5,073 bases of DNA from Xanthobacteraceae bacterium (lineage in GTDB: Bacteria > Pseudomonadota > Alphaproteobacteria > Rhizobiales > Xanthobacteraceae). Of this stretch, positions 1-5,073 are shown piece after piece. Location: the NCBI GenBank assembly GCA_030043285.1, contig JASHXZ010000248.1:1-5073 (forward strand), written 5' to 3'. Every line of letters begins with the position of its first letter. Positions within the stretch are counted from its first letter, which is position 1. The notes under the pieces are model-generated. The model did not search any database. It was not told the origin of the DNA and worked only from the letters and a program-made list of their open reading frames with translations. The translations under genes were made by a program, and so were the position numbers.

Positions 1-531
1 CGGCTTGGCGTTGCGTCCGGTCGCGACAACATGCAGATCCGGCCGCCGACCGGTGAGCGCCGCCAGCACGGTTGCGAGATCGAGATACTCGTAGCGCAGC
101 GCGATGTTGAGCTCGTCGAGGATGACGAGCTTTAGACTAGGGTCGCCCATCAATTCGCGCGCCTTGACGAAGGCGCGCTCGGCGGCGGCGACGTCGCGGG
201 CGCGGTCCTGGGTCTCCCAGGTGAAGCCCTCGCCCATTGTGTGCCAGATGAGCTGATCGCCGAAGCGGGCGAGCGCGTCGCGCTCGGCCGAATGCCAGGC
301 GCCTTTGATGAACTGAACCACGCCGACGCGGTGGCCTCGGCCGAGTATGCGCAAAGCGAGCCCGAACGCCGCCGTCGATTTGCCCTTGCCGGGGCCGGTA
401 TGCACGATAAGCAAGCCCTTCTCGATAGTCTTTTCCGCCACCTCGGCGTCCTGCACCGCCTTGCGCTTGATCATCTTGGCGCGGTGCCGCTCGGCCTCGC
501 CGGCTTCGGTTTTTTTCTCGGTCTCGGTCAT
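1..531 (-). CDS. cobO: Cob(I)yrinic acid a,c-diamide adenosyltransferase, 3' end cut by window edge
   Basis: CobO/BtuR-family ATP:corrinoid adenosyltransferase, a cytoplasmic enzyme that moves the 5'-deoxyadenosyl group of ATP onto the cobalt of reduced corrinoid. The 177 codons in the window are open and contain the family landmarks: a charged N-terminus, the CobO-type P-loop GPGKGKST at residues 46-53, VVQFIKG at 71-77, the acidic VILDELN motif at 136-142 and TGRNA at 171-175. The family is usually a little over 200 residues, so roughly 25-40 C-terminal residues lie beyond position 1. The start is ATG at 531-529, supported by an AAGGA Shine-Dalgarno at 542-538 with 6-base spacing. This ATG overlaps the TGA of cobP/cobU (ATGA), so the two genes are probably co-transcribed and translationally coupled. 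Recognition as CobO is from clear motif matches; no key residue looks missing. Confidence 0.96.
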   Translation of the reverse strand, partial: MTETEKKTEAGEAERHRAKMIKRKAVQDAEVAEKTIEKGLLIVHTGPGKGKSTAAFGLALRILGRGHRVGVVQFIKGAWHSAERDALARFGDQLIWHTMGEGFTWETQDRARDVAAAERAFVKARELMGDPSLKLVILDELNIALRYEYLDLATVLAALTGRRPDLHVVATGRNAKP

Positions 532-1061
532 GGTGCGTCCTTCACGGCGTCTTTCAGAACGAGCGGCAGGCCCGCCACCATGAGAACGACGCGGTCGGCG
601 CGCGCCGCCATGCGCTGGTTGAGCACGCCCTGCCAATCGCGAAAGCGCCGGCCGAGCGGATGATCCGGCACGATGCCGAAGCCGACTTCGTTCGACACCA
701 GCACCACCGGCGCCGCCGCCGCTTGCAGCGCTTTCTCAAGACGGTCGATTTCAGCGTCGACATCCGTTTCCGACAGCATCAGGTTCGACAGCCACAGCGT
801 CAAGCAGTCGACCAACGCCGGCGCATCGCCGCAGGCAGCGAGCGCGCGCGCAATATCGCGCGGCGTTTCGACCGTGCGCCACGACGCAGCGCGCCGCACG
901 CGATGCGCCTCGATGCGCGCCGTCATCTCGTCATCGCCCGCCGCGGCCGTCGCGATATAAAACCACGGCGGCGGCAACGCGGTCAGCAGGCTCTCGGCGT
1001 AGCGGCTCTTGCCCGAACGGGCGCCGCCGAGCACGAAAGTGAGCTTCGCCTCATCGCTCAT
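528..1061 (-). CDS. cobP: Bifunctional adenosylcobinamide kinase / adenosylcobinamide-phosphate guanylyltransferase
   Basis: CobP (CobU in enterics) phosphorylates adenosylcobinamide and then transfers GMP to it, giving AdoCbi-GDP for nucleotide-loop assembly in the cytoplasm. With the chosen start the protein has 177 residues, normal for the family. Visible motifs are the P-loop GGARSGKS (residues 12-19), YIAT followed by DDEM (35-46), the RIEAHR segment (49-54) with conserved His53, which I take to be the guanylylated histidine of the family, a WRT segment, then VSNEVGFGIVP and FRDWQGVLNQRMA. The frame is open from a GTG at 1085, with ATGs at 1073 and 1061. I chose 1061 (MSDEAKLTFVLGG) because homologues begin only a few residues before the P-loop. 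None of the three has a strong Shine-Dalgarno, so the start is uncertain by up to 8 codons. The gene ends in a 4-base overlap with cobO. Confidence 0.95.
   Translation of the reverse strand: MSDEAKLTFVLGGARSGKSRYAESLLTALPPPWFYIATAAAGDDEMTARIEAHRVRRAASWRTVETPRDIARALAACGDAPALVDCLTLWLSNLMLSETDVDAEIDRLEKALQAAAAPVVLVSNEVGFGIVPDHPLGRRFRDWQGVLNQRMAARADRVVLMVAGLPLVLKDAVKDAP
538..542 (-). promoter_or_regulatory. Shine-Dalgarno of cobO
   Basis: AAGGA on the minus strand lies 6 bases before the cobO ATG, inside the end of cobP/cobU. It fixes the cobO start and shows that cobO has its own ribosome site even though its start codon overlaps the cobP stop. Confidence 0.7.
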
Positions 1062-1086
1062 CGCCAAGACCATCTTCCCGGTCACA

Positions 1087-1116
1087 TTGACAGCCCGGCC
1101 GCGCGAAATCTATCGT
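1087..1116 (+). promoter_or_regulatory. Candidate sigma70-type promoter for the riboswitch-DUF1636-cobW-cobN operon
   Basis: A perfect TTGACA (-35) at 1087-1092 is followed after 18 bases by TATCGT at 1111-1116, a 4/6 match to the -10 consensus. Transcription from it would start at about 1122-1125, immediately before the first conserved bases of the cobalamin riboswitch. That position is what one expects for a leader RNA. The -35 hexamer is rare by chance in such GC-rich DNA, but the -10 is weak, so this is an inference from position plus motif. It lies just upstream of the cobP/cobU start on the other strand, so the two promoters must be close together. Confidence 0.45.
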
Positions 1117-1120
1117 CAGC

Positions 1121-1292
1121 GTATCAACGGTGCCTCGCGAGAGGCCGAAAAGGGAATGCGGTGCGGAACCCCGGTTCCTAATCCGCAGCTGCCCCCGCAA
1201 CTGTAAGCGGCGAGCCCGTGATCCAAAAGCCACTGGATTCTTTATCCGGGAAGGCAGTCACGGGCGTTAAACCGCGAGCCAGGAGACCTGCC
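1121..1292 (+). ncRNA. Cobalamin riboswitch (AdoCbl-sensing leader RNA)
   Basis: The conserved elements of the cobalamin riboswitch appear in canonical order on the plus strand: GGTGCC at 1129-1134; GAGGCCGAAAAGGGAA at 1141-1156; a stem TGCGGA/TCCGCA (1162-1167 with 1182-1187); the core GCTGCCCCCGCAACTGTAA (1188-1206) with its CCGC/GCGG stem (1195-1198 with 1207-1210); the stem CCCGTGA/TCACGGG (1215-1221 with 1258-1264) enclosing CCACTGG and the GGGAAGGC segment; and the B12 box GCCAGGAGACCTGCC at 1278-1292. In this class, binding of adenosylcobalamin represses the downstream genes, here DUF1636, cobW and cobN. No core element looks degraded, so it should be functional. The outer boundaries are approximate. 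Confidence 0.96.
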
Positions 1293-1300
1293 GTCGATGC

Positions 1301-1337
1301 GATCGAGCCGGGCGGGGTGCCTCGGCGCAAGACGATC
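1301..1337 (+). promoter_or_regulatory. Hairpin between riboswitch and first gene, possible expression platform
   Basis: GATCG (1301-1305) pairs with CGATC (1333-1337), and inside it GCCGGG (1307-1312) pairs with CTCGGC (1321-1326) with one G-U pair, leaving an 8-base loop. The hairpin starts 9 bases after the B12 box and ends 3 bases before the ATG at 1341. There is no U-run after it, so it does not look like an intrinsic terminator. Occlusion of the ribosome site is the more likely mechanism if the 1341 start is used. This is inferred from base pairing only. Confidence 0.4.
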
Positions 1338-1340
1338 CGC

Positions 1341-1790
1341 ATGGCGCACCCGGCGAAGTTTTCTGCGGAGCCGCGCGTGGGCGATCCTCGAGCTGACGCC
1401 GAACAGAGCGCGGAGCAGTCCGCCGCGCCGCTCGTCTACGTCTGCATCACCTGCCGGGCGACAGGCGCGCCCGATCAAGTGCCGCGTCCGGGCGAACTCC
1501 TTGCGGCGGCGACCGAGCGCGCCGCGGCCGGCACCGAAGTCGAGGTGCGGCGGCTGCGCTGCCTGGCCAATTGCACGCACGGCCCCAGCGCCGCCATGCG
1601 CTGCAACGGCTCGTGGACCTACGTGTTCGGCGGCCTCGACCCGACCTGTGGCGAAGCGCTGGTTGCCGGCGCGCGTCTCATGGCCGGCGCGGCCGACGGC
1701 ATATTGCCGTGGCGCGGCCGGCCCGAACCGCTCAAGGGTCGCTTGATCGCCCGCGTTCCTCCGCTCGATTTTACGGAGACCGATTTATGA
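1341..1790 (+). CDS. DUF1636 family putative metal-binding protein (COG5469-like)
   Basis: A 149-residue protein of unknown function, resembling the DUF1636 'predicted metal-binding protein' family often found beside cobW and cobN in alphaproteobacteria. It has a polar, poorly conserved N-terminus of about 30 residues, then LVYVCITCRA with Cys35 and Cys38, then RRLRCLANCTHGPSAAM with Cys74 and Cys78, further cysteines at 88 and 103, and the family's SWTYVFGGLDP segment at 91-101. The cysteine layout resembles small thioredoxin-like 2Fe-2S or metal-binding proteins; the bound metal cannot be told from sequence. It is the first gene after the riboswitch and overlaps cobW by 4 bases, so it belongs to the B12-repressed operon. 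The start is ambiguous: ATG at 1341 has no clear Shine-Dalgarno, whereas GTG at 1377 (137 residues) has GGAG at 1367-1370, 6 bases upstream. The frame is open back to 1218, but that part is riboswitch. Confidence 0.87.
   Translation: MAHPAKFSAEPRVGDPRADAEQSAEQSAAPLVYVCITCRATGAPDQVPRPGELLAAATERAAAGTEVEVRRLRCLANCTHGPSAAMRCNGSWTYVFGGLDPTCGEALVAGARLMAGAADGILPWRGRPEPLKGRLIARVPPLDFTETDL
1367..1370 (+). promoter_or_regulatory. GGAG supporting an alternative GTG start at 1377 for the DUF1636 gene
   Basis: GGAG lies 6 bases before an in-frame GTG at 1377-1379. It is a better ribosome site than anything in front of the ATG at 1341. If used, the protein loses 12 non-conserved residues and the 1301-1337 hairpin would not directly cover the ribosome site. 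Confidence 0.4.
1775..1778 (+). promoter_or_regulatory. Shine-Dalgarno of cobW
   Basis: GGAG lies 8 bases before the ATG at 1787. It decides the cobW start, since the reading frame is open further upstream (ATG at 1571) within the DUF1636 gene but that extension has no CobW-like sequence. Confidence 0.75.
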
Positions 1791-2830
1791 ACGAGATGAC
1801 CGGCTCGCTCACGCGCGTGCCCTGCACCATCGTCACCGGCTTTTTGGGTGCCGGCAAGACCACGCTGATCCGCCATGTGCTCGGCAACGCCCAGGGCCGC
1901 CGCCTTGCCGTCATCGTCAATGAATTCGGCGACGTCGGCATCGACGGCGAGATCCTCAAAGGGTGCGGCAATGCCGCGTGCCCGGAAGAGAACATCGTCG
2001 AGCTCGCCAACGGCTGCATATGCTGCACGGTTGCCGACGCGTTCGTGCCGGCGCTCGACGCCATTCTGTCGCGCGAGGCCGTCGAGCACATCGTCATCGA
2101 GACCTCCGGCCTCGCATTGCCGAAGCCGCTGGTGCAGGCTTTTGCCTGGCCGGCGATCAAAAGCCGTGTCACCGTCGACGGCGTCGTCGTGGTGGTCGAC
2201 GGCGCCGCACTCGCCGACGGCCGCGTCGCCGATGATGTGGCCGCGCTGGCGCAGCAGCGCGCCGCCGACCCGGCGCTCGTCCACGACGATCCGATCGAGG
2301 AAGTCTTTGCGGACCAGATCGCCTGCGCCGACTTGGTCGTGCTCAACAAGCGCGATCTGCTCGACGAATCCGGTCTCGCCAAGGCGCAGGCGGCGATCGC
2401 GGACGCGCTGCCGCGGCGGGTGAAGACCATCGCGGTCGCCGACGGCCAGGTCGATGCGGCGCTGCTGCTCGGGCTCGGCGTCGGCACCGAGGCCGATATC
2501 GAAAATCGCCGCACCCTGCACGACGCCGAACTCGAGCACGACCACGACGATTTCGATTCGTTCGTCGTGCCGCTCGGCGAAATCACCGAGCCGTCGGCGC
2601 TTTCCGCCCGCATCGCAGCGCTGGCGGAAAAATTCGACGTGCTCCGCGTCAAAGGTTTTGCCGCGGTCGCCGGCAAGCCGCTGCGGCTTCTGGTGCAGGC
2701 GGTTGGCGGCCGCGTCACGCATCAATATGACCGGCCGTGGCGCGCCGCCGAAGCGCGGCAGGGCCAGCTCGTGGTGATCGGCCTGAAGGGTCTCGATCGG
2801 ACCGCCGTGGCGCGCGCGCTCGCCGGATAG
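1787..2830 (+). CDS. cobW: CobW, GTP-dependent cobalt chaperone for cobaltochelatase
   Basis: A 347-residue G3E-family P-loop GTPase of usual CobW length. Motifs in order: Walker A within TGFLGAGKTT (residues 17-26), VNEFGDVGID (44-53) in the switch region, the metal-binding GCICC (CxCC) at 76-80, ETSGLALPKP (105-114), VVVVVDG (133-139), the guanine-specificity motif NKRD at 187-190, and a His/Asp-rich stretch HDAELEHDHDDFDS (245-258) before the C-terminal CobW domain, which ends near HQYDRPWR. Work on CobW showed that the GTP-bound form takes up Co(II) in the cytosol for B12 synthesis, which fits its place just before cobN. The start overlaps the DUF1636 stop (ATGA) and has GGAG 8 bases upstream. 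The stop is TAG, with 15 bases before cobN, so all three plus-strand genes should be co-transcribed. CobW rather than a zinc-dedicated COG0523 relative is favoured by context. Confidence 0.96.
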   Translation: MNEMTGSLTRVPCTIVTGFLGAGKTTLIRHVLGNAQGRRLAVIVNEFGDVGIDGEILKGCGNAACPEENIVELANGCICCTVADAFVPALDAILSREAVEHIVIETSGLALPKPLVQAFAWPAIKSRVTVDGVVVVVDGAALADGRVADDVAALAQQRAADPALVHDDPIEEVFADQIACADLVVLNKRDLLDESGLAKAQAAIADALPRRVKTIAVADGQVDAALLLGLGVGTEADIENRRTLHDAELEHDHDDFDSFVVPLGEITEPSALSARIAALAEKFDVLRVKGFAAVAGKPLRLLVQAVGGRVTHQYDRPWRAAEARQGQLVVIGLKGLDRTAVARALAG

Positions 2831-2835
2831 CGCTC

Positions 2836-2839
2836 GGAG
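2836..2839 (+). promoter_or_regulatory. Shine-Dalgarno of cobN
   Basis: GGAG in the short cobW-cobN gap sits 6 bases before the ATG at 2846, marking the cobN start. Confidence 0.75.
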
Positions 2840-2845
2840 CAGGCG

Positions 2846-5073
2846 ATGCATCTGCTGACCACGAGTTCGACCAGTCTCGACGACATCGTCGAAGCGGTCG
2901 ATCTCGGCCAGCCGCCGGGCGACATCGCGGTGCTGTCGTTTGCCGACAGCGACCTCGCTGGGCTTGCCGCCGCCTGGGCGATCGAGCGCGACGCGCTGCC
3001 CAGCGTGCGGCTCGCGCATTTGCGCGAGCTGCGCCATCCGATGTCGGTCGATGTTTGGATCGACCGCGTCGCCGCGCACGCCAAAATCATCGTCGTCCGG
3101 CTCCTCGGCGGCCTCGACTGGTGGCGCTACGGCACCGAGCGGCTCGCCACGCTGGCGCGCGAGCAAAAGATCGCGCTCGCGGTGCTTCCCGGCGAGGATC
3201 GCGACGATGCGCGGCTCGCCGCGGCCTCGACCTTGCCACGCCACGAGCTTGATCTGTTGCTGCGTTATTTCCGCGAAGGCGGCCGCGAGAATTTACGCGC
3301 GCTGCTGCGCCGGCTGGCGCGCCACGCCGGCAGCAACGTCGAAGCCCCGCCGCCGCGGCCGGTGCCGCGCTGCGCCGGCTATCTGCCCGGCGAAGGGGCT
3401 GTGGAGCTGGAGCGGCTGCTGACATCCTCCCCCGTGGAGCGCAGCGGAACGGGGGAGGGGGACCGCGCGAAGCGCGGTGGAGGGGGCGCGGGACTCGAGG
3501 AAATTCCCTCGACGCAAGAGAAGCGTCTAGTCCGGCGCCCCTTCCACCATCTTGCTGCGCAAGATGGTCCCCCTTCCCCGCTGCGCGGGGAAGGAAAAAA
3601 TGTCGTCCCGATCCTCTTCTATCGCGCCATGCTGCTGGCGGCCGACACCGCGCCGATCGACGCGCTGTGCGCGGCGCTCGCCGCGCGCGGGCTTGCGCCA
3701 GCGCCGCTCGTGGTGCCGAGCCTGAAGGACGACGAGGCCGCGCGATTCTTGCGCGACGCCTTCGCAAAGCTTCGCCCCGCGCTCGTCGTCACCACGACCG
3801 CATTCGCCGCCGGCAACAGCGGCGAAGCGACGGTGCTCGACAAAGCCGATGTGCCGGTGCTGCAGATCATCAGCGCCGCCACCAAGCGCGCGGCGTGGCG
3901 CGACAGCCCGCGCGGGCTCGGCGCCGCGGATCTGGCGATGCACGTGGTGCTGCCCGAACTCGACGGCCGCATCCTCTGCGGCGCCGTCGCGTTCAAGGAG
4001 CCGCTGCCGAAGAACGACGCGCTCGCTTTCACGGCGCTGGCGAGCCAGCCCGAACCGGACCGCATCGCCCTGGCGGCCGACCGCATCGCCGCCCTGGTGC
4101 ATCTTCGCACGCTATCGCGCGAACAGCGCCGCGCCGCCATTCTGATGCCCGATTATCCGGGCGCGCCGGGCCGCACCGGCTACGCGGTCGGGCTCGACGT
4201 GCCAGCGAGCGTCGTGGCGCTGCTCGGCGATCTTAAAGCGGCAGGTTACACGATCGACAACGCGCCGACAGAGCCGCACGATCTGCTCGACGCGCTGGCC
4301 GCGGGCGCCGACCAAGCGGCGCTTTCGCTTGCGCATTATCGCGATCTGCTTGCGCGCGTGCCGGCCGCGGCAGCGGCGCGCGTGCAAGAAGCATGGGGCG
4401 ATCCGGCCGACGATTCCGATATGCACGACGGCGCGTTTCGGTTTCGCGCCCGGCGCTACGGCAGTGTCTGGGTCGCGCTGCCGCCCGATCGCGGCCGCGC
4501 CGCCGATCGCCGCGCCGATTATCACGATCCGGCGCTGCCGCCGCGCCATGCGTTGGTCGCGTTCGGACTATGGCTGCAGTATGCCGCAAAAATCGATGCG
4601 CTGATCCACATGGGCGCCCACGGCACCTTGGAATGGCTGCCCGGCAAGGCTGTGGCGCTCACCGCCGAATGCTTTCCGGAAATCGTCACCGGTGCGCTGC
4701 CGGTCATCTATCCGTTCATCGTCAGCAATCCGGGCGAGGCCGCGCAGGCCAAGCGCCGCATCGCCGGATTGACGATCGGTCATCTGCCGCCGCCGCTCGT
4801 CGCCGGCGGCGCGCTGTCGGGCGACGCGCGCGAGCTGGAACGCCTGATCGACGAATATGCGCAAGCCGACGGCCTCGACCGTCGCCGCCGCGAAAAGCTG
4901 GCGAAGCTGATCGTCGAGACGGCGCAGCGCAGCGGCTTGGCGCGCGAGGCGGGGCTCGCACCCCCTCCCTACCCTCCCCCGCGCGCGGGGGAGGATAAGG
5001 AGGGGGCTGGCGACGCATTGCGCCGCATCGATGCCTGGCTGTGCGATCTCAAAGACCTTGCCGTCAAGGACGG
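2846..5073 (+). CDS. cobN: Cobaltochelatase subunit CobN, 3' part cut by window edge; carries in-frame repeat insertions
   Basis: Large subunit of the ATP-dependent aerobic cobaltochelatase CobNST, which inserts Co(II) into hydrogenobyrinic acid a,c-diamide in the cytoplasm. The frame is open for 742 codons to the window end; the family is about 1,250 residues, so about 60% is present. The N-terminus is typical (MHLLTTSSTSLDDIVEAVDLG, then LRHPMSVD and VVRLLGGLDWWRYG). VVPILFYRAMLLAADTAPID follows at about 253-272. The hallmark HMGAHGTLEWLPGKAVAL begins at residue 588, followed by PVIYPFIVSNPGEAAQAKRR, and RRIDAWLCDLKDLAVKDG is at the right edge. Two stretches do not look like CobN: about residues 193-252 (3421-3604) and 706-721 (4961-5006). 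Both are GC-rich palindromic repeats read in frame and lie where homologues have variable linkers. No stop or frameshift is seen, so the protein is probably functional. The ATG has GGAG 6 bases upstream, 15 bases after cobW. Confidence 0.96.
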   Translation, partial: MHLLTTSSTSLDDIVEAVDLGQPPGDIAVLSFADSDLAGLAAAWAIERDALPSVRLAHLRELRHPMSVDVWIDRVAAHAKIIVVRLLGGLDWWRYGTERLATLAREQKIALAVLPGEDRDDARLAAASTLPRHELDLLLRYFREGGRENLRALLRRLARHAGSNVEAPPPRPVPRCAGYLPGEGAVELERLLTSSPVERSGTGEGDRAKRGGGGAGLEEIPSTQEKRLVRRPFHHLAAQDGPPSPLRGEGKNVVPILFYRAMLLAADTAPIDALCAALAARGLAPAPLVVPSLKDDEAARFLRDAFAKLRPALVVTTTAFAAGNSGEATVLDKADVPVLQIISAATKRAAWRDSPRGLGAADLAMHVVLPELDGRILCGAVAFKEPLPKNDALAFTALASQPEPDRIALAADRIAALVHLRTLSREQRRAAILMPDYPGAPGRTGYAVGLDVPASVVALLGDLKAAGYTIDNAPTEPHDLLDALAAGADQAALSLAHYRDLLARVPAAAAARVQEAWGDPADDSDMHDGAFRFRARRYGSVWVALPPDRGRAADRRADYHDPALPPRHALVAFGLWLQYAAKIDALIHMGAHGTLEWLPGKAVALTAECFPEIVTGALPVIYPFIVSNPGEAAQAKRRIAGLTIGHLPPPLVAGGALSGDARELERLIDEYAQADGLDRRRREKLAKLIVETAQRSGLAREAGLAPPPYPPPRAGEDKEGAGDALRRIDAWLCDLKDLAVKD
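3421..3495 (+). repeat. Left copy of the structured repeat
   Basis: Contains a terminal stem CCTCCCCCGT/ACGGGGGAGG (3426-3435 with 3449-3458, 10 perfect pairs), then GGGGGACC (3457-3464), an internal hairpin ACCGCGC-GAA-GCGCGGT (3462-3478), and GGTGGAGGGGGCGCGGGACT (3476-3495). It is oriented opposite to the copy at 3529-3604. Confidence 0.75.
3529..3604 (-). repeat. Right, inverted copy of the structured repeat
   Basis: Contains the hairpin ACCATCTTGC-TGC-GCAAGATGGT (3546-3568, 10 perfect pairs) and the terminal stem CCTTCCCCGC-TGC-GCGGGGAAGG (3572-3594, 10 perfect pairs), followed by six A's. Read on the minus strand it follows the same block order as the left copy, but the internal hairpin has a different, still self-complementary sequence. 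Confidence 0.75.
4961..5006. repeat. Second GC-rich palindromic repeat within cobN
   Basis: A perfect 22-base palindrome, CCTCCCCCGCG followed by CGCGGGGGAGG (4973-4994), is flanked after 4-base internal loops (4969-4972 and 4995-4998) by CCCCCTCC (4961-4968) and GGAGGGGG (4999-5006), which also pair. It is read in frame as PPPYPPPRAGEDKEGA and falls between LAREAGL and GDALRRIDAWLCDLKDL, where CobN homologues have a short variable loop. It resembles common GC-rich intergenic palindromes of alphaproteobacteria and shares the CCTCCCCCG arm with the 3421 element, but the rest differs. Confidence 0.75.

Larger units (their letters stand above)
3421..3604. repeat. Composite palindromic element: two inverted copies of one repeat inserted in frame in cobN
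   Basis: The 184-bp block begins GACATCC (3421-3427) and ends with ATGTC (3600-3604), so its tips are complementary. The left part (3421-3495) and the reverse complement of the right part (3529-3604) align along most of their length. Shared blocks in order are TCCTCCCC-like, GCGCAGCGG, GGGGGACC, a variable hairpin, GGTGGA, a GGGGCGC-like run, and GGACT. The centre (3496-3528) has small hairpins CGAGG/CCTCG (3496-3500 with 3507-3511) and GACGC/GCGTC (3511-3515 with 3523-3527). A 20-bp central stem, 3476-3495 with 3529-3548, has one G-G mismatch and one G-U pair. It is translated as a low-complexity, Gly/Arg/Pro-rich segment unlike CobN. Similar GC-rich intergenic repeats are known to be common in Bradyrhizobium-like genomes; the family name is not established here. 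Confidence 0.85.

Noticed and set aside
241..663. Plus-strand open frame opposite cobO
   Set aside because: Shadow of cobO; it begins at a GTG in the middle of that gene and has no recognisable domain.
660..1181. Plus-strand open frame opposite cobP/cobU, running into the riboswitch
   Set aside because: Arg/Gln-rich translation without any motif; the opposite strand encodes an intact CobP/CobU and the end of the frame is riboswitch sequence.
1218..1340. Upstream extension of the DUF1636 frame to a GTG at 1218
   Set aside because: This stretch is the 3' half of the cobalamin riboswitch and its leader; the encoded residues show no family similarity and there is no suitable ribosome site.
1619..3244. 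Long minus-strand open frame (541 codons) opposite cobW and the start of cobN
   Set aside because: It lies opposite two clearly recognisable genes, its translation is Arg/Asp/His-rich with no family motif, and such antisense frames are common in GC-rich DNA because of codon third-position bias.
3572..3600. Strong hairpin followed by six A's, considered as an intrinsic terminator
   Set aside because: On the plus strand it is followed by A's, not T's; on the minus strand the T-run precedes the hairpin. It lies within an open gene and is explained by the repeat element.
3421..3604. Insertion sequence or intein in cobN
   Set aside because: Too short for a transposase or intein, no splicing motifs, and no clear target-site duplication seen. 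It consists of hairpins only.
3087..3767. Minus-strand frame through the cobN repeat, and the idea that cobN is split by the repeat
   Set aside because: The minus-strand translation is low-complexity Arg/Ala. Reading codon by codon, the cobN frame continues without a stop from 2846 through the repeat to the window end, so there is no interruption.

Overview
The window is a GC-rich piece of a bacterial chromosome devoted entirely to cobalamin (vitamin B12) biosynthesis. The gene content (CobN-type aerobic cobaltochelatase, CobW, CobO, CobP/CobU, DUF1636), the codon bias and the type of interspersed GC-rich palindromic repeats point to an alphaproteobacterium, probably of the Hyphomicrobiales (Bradyrhizobium/Xanthobacteraceae-like). 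The genus is an inference and cannot be fixed from this sequence.

Layout: positions 1-1061 carry two minus-strand genes, cobP/cobU (528-1061) followed by cobO (531 down to the window edge, 3' end missing). They overlap by 4 bases (ATGA) and so look translationally coupled. Positions 1062-1340 are the divergent intergenic region. On the plus strand it holds a candidate sigma70-type promoter, a full cobalamin riboswitch (about 1121-1292) and a hairpin (1301-1337) that could be its expression platform. Downstream on the plus strand come a DUF1636 putative metal-binding protein (1341-1790), cobW (1787-2830, 4-base overlap with DUF1636) and the first 742 codons of cobN (2846 to the window end), which is open at the right edge. 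Tight spacing and a single leader suggest one B12-repressed operon.

Function: CobW is a GTP-dependent Co(II) chaperone thought to supply the CobN-CobS-CobT chelatase, which inserts cobalt into hydrogenobyrinic acid a,c-diamide. CobO adenosylates the corrinoid, and CobP/CobU phosphorylates and guanylylates adenosylcobinamide in nucleotide-loop assembly. DUF1636 has several cysteines and sits between the riboswitch and cobW, so a metal-handling role is plausible but unproven.

The most unusual part of the window is inside cobN. A 184-bp block (3421-3604) consists of two copies of one structured repeat in head-to-head (inverted) orientation, read through in frame and adding about 60 low-complexity residues between two well-conserved CobN segments. 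A further GC-rich palindrome (4961-5006) is read in frame near residue 710. CobN stays open and its conserved motifs are intact, so the elements appear to be tolerated in linkers. I saw no sign of a novel enzymatic, defence or mobile system, and no tRNA, rRNA, CRISPR array or insertion sequence.
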